Origin: Jimgerdemannia flammicorona
Lineage: Eukaryota; Mucoromycota; Endogonomycetes; Endogonales; Endogonaceae
DNA: 17,242 nucleotides
Assembly: GCA_003990745.1 (NCBI GenBank)
Contig: RBNI01002884.1
Location: 1-17,242, forward strand
Direction of reading: 5' to 3'
A program made the translations under genes and the position numbers. Each line of letters begins with the position of its first letter. The first letter of the stretch is position 1. Shown here in pieces: positions 1 through 7,821 of this stretch. The notes beneath the pieces were generated by a model. That model had not been told where the DNA came from and searched no databases. It saw only the letters and a program-made list of their open reading frames with translations.

Positions 1-97
1 CTATAAGACCTTGGGAAGGCACTCCAATAAGAACTTGCTTATAACAACTTGAGTTAGTCTAAGAGATACACCTTGAAGAGAATCTGGTATATTTGAA

Positions 98-110
98 GGA
101 CTCAGCGACC

Positions 111-113
<3 letters not shown>
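98..113. repeat. Left target-site duplication of the poly-T retrocopy
   Basis: GGACTCAGCGACCACT at 98-113 is repeated exactly at 235-250. The final T may belong to the poly-T, so the duplication is 15 or 16 bp. That length fits target-primed reverse transcription by L1-type machinery, and the absence of mismatches points to a recent event. Confidence 0.9.
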
Positions 114-152
<39 letters not shown>

Positions 153-234
153 GTCACTTGGACTCCATTCCTTTATTAAGGCCCATCTATCCCATAGAAA
201 TACAATGATCCCACCCCCTATCCGATCCCTCTAG
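113..234 (-). mobile_element. Reverse-oriented poly(A)-tailed retrocopy (processed pseudogene or SINE)
   Basis: The insert starts with 37 T (113-149), the poly(A) tail read from the minus strand, followed by an 85 bp body (150-234) ending against the right duplication. On the minus strand the body contains AATAAA (plus-strand 172-177), about 22 nt before the tail, the spacing expected of a cleaved and polyadenylated mRNA. Just upstream on the minus strand one frame ends in tandem stops (TAA TAA) after a short open stretch, so the body may be a severely 5'-truncated copy of a gene's 3' end. A SINE is the alternative; no tRNA-like A/B box is evident in so short a body. It is richer in G+C than its surroundings. 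Confidence 0.8.
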
Positions 235-250
235 GGACTCAGCGACCACT
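235..250. repeat. Right target-site duplication of the poly-T retrocopy
   Basis: Exact second copy of the 16-mer at 98-113. After it the host element resumes (ATGTGACA), which shows that the insertion split a pre-existing repeat. Confidence 0.9.
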
Positions 251-258
251 ATGTGACA

Positions 259-590
259 CTATATAAGAGTATCTCATACTCATTAATTATAATGAATTGC
301 TCAGAGATATGATCACTAAGTTATGAAAATTGATTAGATTGATTAGATCTTCACTATAGCATTGAGACAAGTTTGCTATATAGTATAAAGTAAATAATGT
401 GAAATTGAAAGAATTAGTACTGAATATCTACATATAGTAGAATTTGACCTATATGATAATTAAATGAGTATTAGAATTAATAATTATAAGTTTTCAAAAA
501 CTACTAATATATATTATATATTCTACAAGTCTATATATTGACTTACTTACTCAACTATAGATCAAGTCAATAGACACTATAGTTGTAGCT
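259..590. other. AT-rich stretch without recognisable gene
   Basis: About 330 bases with stops in every frame and no RNA gene or repeat I can identify. It may hold the unrecognisable 5' part of the hAT relic that becomes visible at about 591. Confidence 0.5.
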
Positions 591-1670
591 GATAAAGAAC
601 TCTAAGATAATATAATTGAAGAAGATAAATGAGAAATATTAAGAGAAATTATGCAAATTTTAGAAATAGATATTAGGTTAATAAGTGTTGCTCAGCTTAA
701 AAAATATACTTAAATTACTATTTATATACTGATCTATAGATATTTAAAGACTATATCATAGCTATAGTCTACTAGCTATATCTAATAATGAGTATTACAA
801 CTCTAGCCTATAACTATTTAATGGACTAACTTAAAGATAGAATGGTAAAATTATCTAAAGGTTAGAAAGATACTATAAAGACTACTTTGGAAAAGTTGAA
901 AAAATATTATGTAAAAACAAATATCTCTATTTACTCAGTCAGTATATGTGAGCCTTTTTTTAAAATATCTCAGCTAAAATAAAAAAATATATAACAGTAA
1001 TACAGTGAAAACTCACTACTTTTTTCATTTTCTCTATAGTGCTCAACTTATGTTTAAAGTTATAGTATTATAAATAATATAGATAAAAACAATATTATAT
1101 CAGAGAGGCTGAGCAGGCTATTGTAAATATACACTAAGAATACTATATATCTCTGTTGGATTCAGATTAAGAGTAAGATAGCTATACTGGTAATTCTCTA
1201 ATATTGCATATTTATAGTAGAAAAAGAAAGAGAGATGCCTCAATAGATAAGCTCATGATATATCTATCTAAACTATCTTACATATAAACTCAGAAATACT
1301 AGAGTGGTAGAAGATATGCTCAGCTCAAATTTATATTAGTCTTTTATATGTTTCATTTACTAAAAATTTTGATAAATTCAAATTACTATTCCTGGACCCA
1401 AAGATACATCAGTGACTATCCAAACTTATACTATATAGTGTAAGATTATCTGGCCATTTCTACTATAAGTGCTCTAGCTGAAAGAATATTTTCTAGTAGT
1501 AAAACTCTCATTTTACCAAAAAGATATATGCTTAGCAGGGCAATAATTTGAGTCTATATGTATCTGAAATCTTGGTAGAGTAGTAAAAGATTGAAGAGCT
1601 TAGAAGATTATAGTCTAGACTATTTAGGTGAATTGGACATCAGTATAGAGGACAGCAAATATTAGTAAGA
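591..1670 (+). pseudogene. hAT-family transposase relic
   Basis: Translation in pieces gives a decayed hAT (hobo/Ac/Tam3) transposase, the cut-and-paste enzyme of a class II transposon. The best part is the C-terminal dimerisation region at 1444-1548: DYLAIS, then ALAERIFSSSK, then LILPKR, the conserved hAT block in which an S/A-x-E-R-x-F-S core precedes the P-K-R segment. It is preceded by YISDYPNLYYIV at 1405-1440. Upstream, 591-690 resembles the W-E-I-L-x-E-I-x-x-I-L helix found after the catalytic core, and 890-960 contains LEKLKKYYVKTNISIY, like the K-L-x-K-Y-Y segment of the family. These pieces are in different frames and carry stops, so the gene is dead. The N-terminal BED finger, terminal inverted repeats and 8 bp target duplication were not found. 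Confidence 0.75.
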
Positions 1671-1882
1671 TAAATATAAGTTTTCAAGAGAATATAAATT
1701 AAAAATAAACTTTTAACTAAAAAAGAATTTTTTCAGACCAGGGAGACCAGAGAGTATATAGAATTTATTATCTAAACTCTCTTTATAGCAAAGGGCAACC
1801 CCATCCTACTATACTAGAAAAAAGGCATATTCTGGATAAATACATTCTAGGGCAAGAGAGTATATAGAATTTATAGTTCTCA
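1671..1882. repeat. Non-coding spacer with a duplicated 20-mer
   Basis: No gene. AGAGAGTATATAGAATTTAT occurs at 1749-1768 and exactly again at 1855-1874, 106 bp apart, just before the ~178 bp tandem array. The second copy may mark the array's left border. Confidence 0.55.
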
Positions 1883-2790
1883 CTTCATTCCCTAGGTTCA
1901 GATTCTATAGACCCATATTTATTTTCAGTATATCAGTCAGTATAATAGCTCCTTGATCATTAACATAATTCTTTACAGATATGTGAGATATGTGTATAAT
2001 TGTTAGCTCAAAGGCCAAACAGATGAATACAAAATAGTAATATAATGTACTTCATTCCTACATATCTTATAGATTTAAATTCTGCAGGCCCATATTTATT
2101 TTCAATATATTAGCTAGTATGATGACTCTTTTCTCACTAATATTATTCTCTATAGAGGAAATATATATATAATTGTCAGCTAGAAGACCAAACAGATGAA
2201 TACAAAAATATAATATATATATAATATACTTCATTCCTATATATCTTATATATTTAGGTTCTATAGATCTGTATTTATTTTCAGTATATCAGTTAGTATA
2301 ATAGCTCTCAGATTATTAATACTATTCACTTAGAAGGATATATAAAAAATATATATATAGTTGTCAGCTAGAAGACTAAAACAGATAAATACAAAAATAT
2401 AGTATACTTCATTTCTACATATTGTCTAAGTTTAAGTTCTATAGGCTTATGTTTGTTTTTAGTACATTAGCTAGTATAATGGCTTTTAGATTACTAACAT
2501 AATTCTTTATAGGAGAATATATAGAATATATACTATAGTTATTAGCTGAAAGGCTAAATATATATAATCTAATCTAATACACTTCATTTTTATATATTTT
2601 GTAAGTTCAGATTCTATAGACTCATATTTATTTTTAATATATTGGCTAGTATAATAGCACCTGAATTATCAATATAATTCTCTATAAGAGAAATATATAG
2701 AATATATATATGCAGTTATCAGCTAGAAGACCAAACAGATAAATAAATAAATAAAATATAATATATTTTATTTCTTAAAACAGAATAGTA
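1883..2790. repeat. Tandem array, about 178 bp unit, five copies
   Basis: The anchor CTTCATTC or a close variant appears at about 1883, 2050, 2229, 2407, 2582 and, degenerate, 2765, giving spacings of about 167, 179, 178, 175 and 183 bp. Each unit runs: cttcattcctacatat, a shared 'gattctatagaccca' segment, 'tatttattttcagtatatcagc', 'tagtataatagc', 'attctctatagaggaa', then 'gtcagctagaagaccaaac' and 'gatgaatacaaa'. The units differ mainly by transitions. The length is nucleosome-like and typical of satellite DNA. No coding potential is seen. Confidence 0.8.
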
Positions 2791-3116
2791 GTATTTATTA
2801 TAAAAGATACTCTGACTCTATAAGTGAGATTGTACCAGATGCTGCTACTAATCTTCCAGCCAAGATCTGTTCTTTCTGAAATATAAAATATAACTAGCTT
2901 AATGTTAGTATTTGGATATATTGGTAGAAAAATATTCTGCTCAACATATTCTGATATAATATAAGTATATAGTTGAGTAAATTTATGGTCTAGTATATGT
3001 ACTATACTTTCAGATATACAGGCTCAGTCTGAGTCTAGTCCCTATTATCACTGCTTTTATAAAAAGCCTACAAGCTATCTATATGAGAAAAAACCTAACA
3101 TTATCAAAAGAGAGCA
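2791..3116. other. AT-rich spacer, nothing recognised
   Basis: About 330 bases between two repeat arrays with stops in all frames. I see no gene, RNA or clear repeat. Confidence 0.5.
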
Positions 3117-3567
3117 CTTTGGTACTATATATAGTCACCTTTCTAGCTTCTATAGAGTTTAAAAATTAAGTACAACTTATAGTAGTATGAGTGTTAGTAC
3201 TACAGTTATTTATCAATAAAATAATAGATAAAGAAAGTAAAAGATAAAGAATATATCAGTAAATAAAGTATGTAGAGTAAAGTGTATAGATTAAACAGTA
3301 TATAGAAGTAGTATATATATTAAATAAGTATATAGTTTGAATGAGTATATAGATTAAAAAGAGTACTTTAATAATATATATAGTCTCCTTTCTGGCTTTT
3401 AGAGTGCAACTTACTATTTTGATTATGTGGTGGCAAAAAAGTATTAAATAATAAAATAGTGAATAAAGAAAGTAAAGAATAAAGAATGTGGTAACAAATA
3501 AAGTATATAAGATAAAGTATATAAATTAAATAATATGTGGAAATAATATATAAATTAAAATAAGTAT
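3117..3567. repeat. Two AT-rich direct units of about 205-245 bp
   Basis: Unit 1 (3117-3362) and unit 2 (3363-3567) align along their length. Both begin agag(c/t)actttnntanta and TATATAGTC(A/T)CCTTTCT, pass through AATAAAGAAAGTAAA and AAATAAAGTAT segments, and reach ATTAAA-TAAGTAT. Unit 2 stops exactly where the LTR-like unit begins at 3568. The missing end of the unit (GTATATAG...ATGAGTA-ATAGATT) reappears at 6557, and a start like that of the units (TACTATATAAGTCAAC) at about 6603. Thus the array originally had at least two full units and part of a third. Confidence 0.7.
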
Positions 3568-3678
3568 TGTAACAGTGATCTCAGAATAATGATATCAGCA
3601 TAGAAGACAGTCTTTTCTTATAAGCTACCAGATTGGAGTACAAGAAGATTATATAGCATAACTCATCTGGGCTACAAA

Positions 3679-3870
3679 ATGAGCAATGATGACCAACTAT
3701 ATGTCATTGTGACTACAAGACAGACATCTTAAGAAATATAAAAGAAGAATCAAGAAACTGCAGTAGCAGCAATCCAAACAAAGCTCACAGAAATAGTTCT
3801 AAAGACTTATTATAAACAAAATGCCAGCCACTTGCCAAACCTTAAGGTCCAGGAACTACCAAGATCCCTT
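3679..3870 (+). pseudogene. Relic coding segment in the LTR-like unit, unknown product (5' part)
   Basis: Starting with ATG at 3679, frame 1 reads MSNDDQLYVIVTTRQT, then two stops, then a hydrophilic helix-like stretch including AVAAIQTKLTEIVLK and a stop near the end. The composition is protein-like and the stops are TAA codons that could derive from CAA by C-to-T change. I recognise no domain. It may be the start of the same decayed gene as 4163-4657, with indels between them. Confidence 0.35.
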
Positions 3871-4162
3871 AGTCTAAGATAGGATGTTCTAAGACATCAG
3901 AAGAGCTATAGGAACTTATACAAGAAGGACTCCTAGCCTCAACTTGGATACTGGTGATCCTTATCATTATATTCTCTACTGCTGTAAAATAGAAACAAGG
4001 ATCACCATTGCTACCACATACCTTTAGATGTGGCAGGAGTATGAAATAAGAAATCTCTTCTGCCAAGAGTTCCCTCAGGCCAGTCTCCAGGAGATTTAAG
4101 ATACCACTCCTATGGATATATATGAAATAAGAACAGTAAAGAAGATTCATCAGGTCTTTTGA

Positions 4163-4657
4163 TATATATCATGATCAATCCCCAACTTGGAGTATACTAG
4201 GATATCAGACTTCAAGGAATTGTCAGCCTACTGCACAAATACACTAGAGGCTATGGTAGCTACAGAAGCTTAGTCCACTATTACTCTCAATAGTAATAAA
4301 GTAGAGGACTTCTGATATTCCATTCTCCAGGACAATCTAGATCAATTCATACAAGGATTGATCTCAGTATTTCAAGGCCCCAGTATCCAGATTAGACCTC
4401 CCCAAGACTTCACATTTGTTCCTTATTTTGTGGAAGAGAATATTATAGATTGGAGAGCTCTCACTGCCATAGAACATAATGATATCATCCATGATGACAT
4501 CATCTTGTGTGACATGTACAAAGTATACAAAATATATGATGAGACAGATGAAATGTTTGTAGACCTCATCTCTTTTAAAAACATCCTATCTCTGACCTCT
4601 GGCCTTGATAATAGTAATGAAAATAAAGCTCTTATAGTCCTGAATATTCTGCTTTAA
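4163..4657 (+). pseudogene. Relic coding segment in the LTR-like unit, unknown product (3' part)
   Basis: Frame 2 is protein-like from about 4190 (LEYTRISDFKELSAYCTNT), with a TAG (4232-4234 region) and a TGA near 4313. It is then open for 99 codons from the ATG at 4358 to a TAA at 4655-4657, including VPYFVEENIIDWRALTAIE and DETDEMFVDLISFKNIL. Acidic and aromatic residues alternate, with no membrane segment and no motif I know. It could be a gag-like or accessory protein of the element. A purine-rich tract and possible LTR-like start follow about 200 bp downstream. Frame 1 is also unusually open at 4020-4270, so the true frame upstream of 4190 is uncertain. Confidence 0.4.
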
Positions 4658-4671
4658 GTTCTTGATAATAC

Positions 4672-4804
4672 TGAATTCTACTAGCATCCTTTTTCTATGT
4701 AACTGTTATTCTTCTGGCATTCTGATCTTGTATAACTCAGAAATTCTTCTGGTATCCTTTTTATATACTACTGAAATTCTACTGCTATCCTAAACTTGTG
4801 TAAC
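4672..4804. repeat. Minisatellite, about 33 bp x 4
   Basis: Four units of 32-35 bp, each with the skeleton GAAATTCT(T/A)CTGGTATCCT-n-TGTATAAC, begin near 4672, 4704, 4737 and 4772. They lie just after the stop of the relic ORF. Confidence 0.65.
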
Positions 4805-4846
4805 TATTTGTACTATAATGTGCCTGGCTCAATAGAGGTAAATTAC

Positions 4847-4861
4847 AAGGTTGGGGATTGG
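4847..4861 (+). promoter_or_regulatory. Possible polypurine tract before a TGTAG start
   Basis: AAGGTTGGGGATTGG immediately precedes TGTAGTTTGGC at 4862. In an LTR retrotransposon this would prime plus-strand DNA synthesis at the start of the 3' LTR, making 4862-6556 a 1,695 bp LTR. A matching 5' LTR is not visible, so the reading is tentative. Confidence 0.25.
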
Positions 4862-5199
4862 TGTAGTTTGGCTTGAGCCCCCAGTTACTTTGTTAAAAGC
4901 AACAAAATATTCTAAGATTCCTGAGATCCTTATTGGTGTTTAGTAGTATAATAGTTAATTTGGATATAACAGTAGTTTCTCTGGTCGCATGGTTGTCAAT
5001 TTGTGTGTTGATTTTCTTATTGGGACAGTTCTCTAGGTGTAGTGGCAATTTGTATGTCCTTCCTTCTTGAATTGGTAGAATTTCATATATAGTGTGATGA
5101 TCTCCAAAAGTATGCGATTTCTGAGTGACAATCTCTTATATAGTATGGCGATCTTAGCAGTATTCCATATTTGGCAGTGAACTCAATTTGGCAGATAAC
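4862..5199. other. Non-coding part of the LTR-like unit
   Basis: About 340 bases without a credible gene or clear repeat. The G+T-rich plus strand resembles a regulatory U3 region. Confidence 0.4.
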
Positions 5200-5580
5200 T
5201 CAGTTTTGGTGTGGATTCTTCAAAAGCAGTGGGCTTCTTGAATATCACAGATTCCTCTACTTACTGGAAAGAATACTGGGATGGATTCTTCTATATTAGC
5301 TCACTGGAGACAAATGAATAACTCAGATAGTGCGAATAGCTCAGGTAACTTGGATGTCACAGATAACTCAGATAACTTGGATAACTTGGATATTGTGGAT
5401 TCTTCCTGAATTAGCAGAGTTCTCTGGGAATACTACTCAGGTAGCATGGATAGCTTGGATAACTCGAATGATGTGGATTCTTCCTGAATCAGTAGGGTTC
5501 TTCTGGGAATGTAGTGAATAACTCAAAAATGGCAGATGATATGGATTCTTCCTAAATCAGTGGCTTCAACTGGGAAATAT
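5200..5580. repeat. Imperfect repeats around a GTGGATTCTTCCTGAAT core
   Basis: ATGGATTCTTC/GTGGATTCTTC recurs near 5211, 5282, 5395, 5473 and 5541. The later copies are followed by TCAGTAGGGTTCTTCTGGGAA-like sequence and separated by ATAACTCAGATAACTTGGATAA-type subrepeats. The spacing is 68-113 bp. The short open frame here (5330-5521) simply translates the repeat (runs of ITWITWILWILPE) and is not a gene. Confidence 0.6.
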
Positions 5581-6000
5581 AACTGGCAGCTTTGGGAAAG
5601 GGTCTCTAGGCAAAGTTGTATCAAAGACTGGCTTCATTTGCATAAATAGATTTACTGCAAAGTTGCATCAGAAACTGGCTTAAGCAAGGTAGCTTTCTCT
5701 TAGGTAGTGGAAAAGGCAGAAATCTTCAGGCTTATCTGGCAAGCAAACCAATAGTGTGGCTTATTTCTTAAGTGATAGGTTTCTCTTCAAAAGGCAGCAA
5801 AGTTTTTCCTCAAACTTGGTGGCAAATCTTCAGCTTTATATCGGAAAGTAGACTAGAGTGAAAAGAGAACCAATGCTCAATCTTTAGAGGCTTCTTTGGT
5901 ATTTATATTTCAGACTGAGATTTATTCATTCTTGTCTCTGAGGTATTTTATATAGTTGTGGTTGCTATGGGTTACTATATTGCTAACTATGGCAAGTGTT
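5581..6000. other. Non-coding part of the LTR-like unit
   Basis: No gene. A faint duplication is present (CAAAGTTG(T/C)ATCA-AGA-ACTGGCTT near 5612 and 5657). Otherwise nothing is recognised. Confidence 0.4.
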
Positions 6001-6072
6001 CCTTGAGAGTACAGTATACCTTAAGAGTACAGTGTATCTTGAGGATACAGTGTACCTGGAGGGTACAGATAA
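6001..6072. repeat. 18 bp x 4 tandem repeat
   Basis: Four consecutive 18-mers at 6001, 6019, 6037 and 6055 follow the consensus CCTTGAGAGTACAGTGTA, with one to five differences each. Confidence 0.85.
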
Positions 6073-6318
6073 ACATACTGTTTCTAGTATCTCTGGCTAA
6101 ATATACAAGTTGATGCAGTAAAGCAATCTTAGTTACTTAGTGTATTAGATATAGTATGTGGCTAATTTATGATTTCAGCAGTGCAATTCTGTTGCTTGTC
6201 ACAGTATAGATACTTGAACTTATACTTACAACTATAGTTTTCTGTATTCTAGTATTTTATTTGATTATTGGAATTTATATTTAGCCTTATAACTTAGTAA
6301 TCATTAAATTATATTTTG

Positions 6319-6351
6319 TATAAATACTCCTCTTATTTCCTTTGAAATAAA
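6319..6351 (+). promoter_or_regulatory. TATA box and poly(A) signal of the LTR-like unit
   Basis: TATAAATA (6319-6326) is followed 20 bp later by AATAAA (6346-6351). The gypsy LTR has the same pair with almost the same spacing (7496-7503 and 7522-7527), which supports reading this region as the U3/R part of an LTR with transcription to the right. Confidence 0.5.
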
Positions 6352-6654
6352 GTTAGTTAAGTTCACCAACTCTCAATTCCATGCAAGCAATCTAAAAGAT
6401 AACAAGACAGTTTAAAGATAAGAAGTTTGAGGACTATAAGATCTTAGAAAGGCACTCCAATAAGAACTTACTTATAACAAACTTGAGATTAGTCTAAGAG
6501 ATATATCTTGGAGAGAATCTGATATATTTGAAGGACTCAGTAATTACTATGTGATAGTATATAGATTAAAATGAGTAGATAGATTGAAGGAAATGAAATA
6601 TTGTACTATATAAGTCAACTTAGACTTAGATTCATCATATGACCAATTTGGATC

Positions 6655-6750
6655 AACTTGAATTAGTCATAGAATAAATCTGAATTAACTTGAATTAATT
6701 ATATGATAAATCTAAATTAACTTGAATTAGTTATATGATGAATCAAATTT
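6655..6750. repeat. 32 bp x 3 tandem repeat
   Basis: Three adjacent 32-mers begin at 6655, 6687 and 6719 (AACTTGAATTAGTTATATGA followed by TAAATCTAAATT). They differ at only a few positions. A diverged partial copy may lie just upstream. Confidence 0.85.
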
Positions 6751-6864
6751 AAATTCATCTGAATAATTCTGATCTAATTGAAGTACTACTAAGTAATAAA
6801 TAACTCTAATTACTTCTTTTAATATTTAAAGATCTTTATAAAACTTATAAGATAATTTTAATAT

Positions 6865-7252
6865 TGTAATAGTTAATCTAAATTAGGAATAATCAGAAGA
6901 TAAACTTTTGATCACAATATCTAAATCTAATTTAAATATAATATAGTATTGTTAGTAGTTACTCAATTTATATAATATAAAGAAATCTCTTACTTATATA
7001 AAAAATCATGATTAAAGAAATTTATATATTATAAAATTAAATTATAACTTAGCTACTATATAACTAGCAAACTTATATAAATATTCCAGTATCTAAAGTA
7101 AATAAACCTCAGATAAAAATAGTTCAAAAGTAAAAAAGACAAAAAAACTAATAAGTCTATAGACAGATATACTTCAATCTCATCTATCTCTGTATTCTAT
7201 CAAAGACTCTAAGGAGTTAAAGAATACTAAATATTTAAGATAGATTATATAT
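6865..7252 (+). mobile_element. Older gypsy-family LTR, left part
   Basis: From TGTAATAGTTAATC the segment aligns with the LTR at 7253-7707 through the TATA region (tataaatattccagtatct) and the AATAAACCTCAGAT block to AAGATAGATTATAT. Almost every difference is C-to-T or G-to-A here, so this is a much more mutated member of the same family. It breaks at 7252, exactly where the younger element starts, and resumes at 13960, so the younger element sits inside this LTR. TATAAATA lies at about 7078 and AATAAA at about 7102. Confidence 0.85.
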
Positions 7253-7707
7253 TGTAACAGCTGATCCAAATTAGTAATATGAAACAGGAGAATTAGACAT
7301 TTGATTGTGGTATCTGAATCCAATTCCCAATATAGCTTAGCCTCATAAATAGTAGCCACATTTCGCAAAGTGCAGAAACTTTAACATTTGCAAAGATTTA
7401 GGAGATATTAAAATCTTCACAATCAGCAGATGTTAAAAGATTCAGCACTTACAAAATGAGCCATTACTTAGCTACCTTATAGTTAACAAAACTTGTATAA
7501 ATAACCCAGTATCTTAGAGTGAATAAACCTCAGATCGAAATAGTTCAAAAGCAAAGAGATAGCAAAGGAACTAGTAAGCCCGCAGGCAGATATACTTTGA
7601 ACTCATCCACCCCTGTATCCCAAGGACTCTAAGGAGTCAGAGAAGATCAAGTATTCAAGATACAGAAATCCAACATACTTTCAAGAGTAAGCATCCACTA
7701 TGTTACA
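7253..7707 (+). repeat. 5' LTR of the gypsy element
   Basis: 455 bp, starting TGTAACAG and ending TGTTACA, so the tips form a short inverted repeat (TGTAACA/TGTTACA). U3 carries TATAAATA at 7496-7503, and R has AATAAA at 7522-7527. Compared with the 3' LTR it lacks an 11 bp segment near 7421 and differs mainly by transitions in both directions, showing that both LTRs decayed independently after insertion. Confidence 0.9.
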
Positions 7708-7710
7708 ACT

Positions 7711-7727
7711 TGGTGCTCATTGACTGG
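7711..7727 (+). promoter_or_regulatory. Primer-binding site
   Basis: TGGTGCTCATTGACTGG starts three bases after the 5' LTR. A TGG start complements the CCA end of a tRNA; the primer tRNA would have to end in CCAGTCAATGAGCACCA. I cannot name that tRNA, and it does not look like the initiator-Met PBS of many elements. The older copy preserves the same region in mutated form at 13975-13991. Confidence 0.6.
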
Positions 7728-7821
7728 TAATTCAAGACAAATCCCTCACTTTCAAGCTGAATAACAAATAACTACCACTACCTGAGCAACTATACAAACC
7801 GAGCCACAATACCCAGACAAA

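Larger units (their letters stand above)
1..258 (+). mobile_element. Right end of an LTR-like element (copy A), cut by the window edge
   Basis: Bases 1-97 plus 235-258 align almost continuously with 6434-6556, the right end of the larger LTR-like unit described below. The two halves are separated only by the retrocopy at 113-234. The substitutions I see between the copies are mostly C/G here and T/A in the other copy (for example CAGCGACCAC against CAGTAATTAC), so copy A is the less mutated and probably the younger. It ends TGTGACA, a plausible LTR terminus. The rest lies left of the window. It could be a solo LTR or the 5' LTR of a longer element; no TGG primer-binding site follows at 259, which argues against the second. 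Confidence 0.7.
3568..6556 (+). mobile_element. 2,989 bp LTR-like unit (copy B), inserted in a tandem repeat
   Basis: The unit begins TGTAACAGTGATC and ends TGTGATA (TGTGACA in copy A). It is flanked by GTAT at 3564-3567 and 6557-6560, a 4 bp target duplication, and the interrupted host repeat resumes correctly on the right. The start matches the gypsy LTR at 7253 (TGTAACAGCTGATC). Near the right end are TATAAATA (6319-6326) and AATAAA (6346-6351), the U3/R layout of an LTR, spaced as in the gypsy LTR. I found no internal LTR pair: a purine-rich GGTTGGGGATTGG before TGTAG at 4862 looks like a polypurine tract, but no matching 5' LTR exists to its left within the unit. It is therefore an unusually long solo LTR, a non-autonomous LTR element, or an unclassified element. 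It contains relic coding sequence and several minisatellites. Confidence 0.6.

Noticed and set aside
1883..2790. CRISPR array
   Set aside because: Units are ~178 bp tandem copies that are similar throughout, not short repeats with unique spacers, and no cas genes are present.
3869..4150. 93-codon minus-strand frame
   Set aside because: It lies opposite protein-like plus-strand frames with mutated stops and shows no motif; openness is probably chance in AT-rich decayed sequence.
5330..5521. 63-codon plus-strand frame
   Set aside because: It translates the tandem repeat itself (repeated ITWITWILWILPE), with no independent coding evidence.
1..6556. One complete element with 5' LTR ending at 258 and 3' LTR at 4862-6556
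   Set aside because: No primer-binding site follows 258, the interval holds unrelated hAT and satellite sequence, and the GTAT duplication plus host-repeat continuity place the insertion borders at 3568 and 6556.
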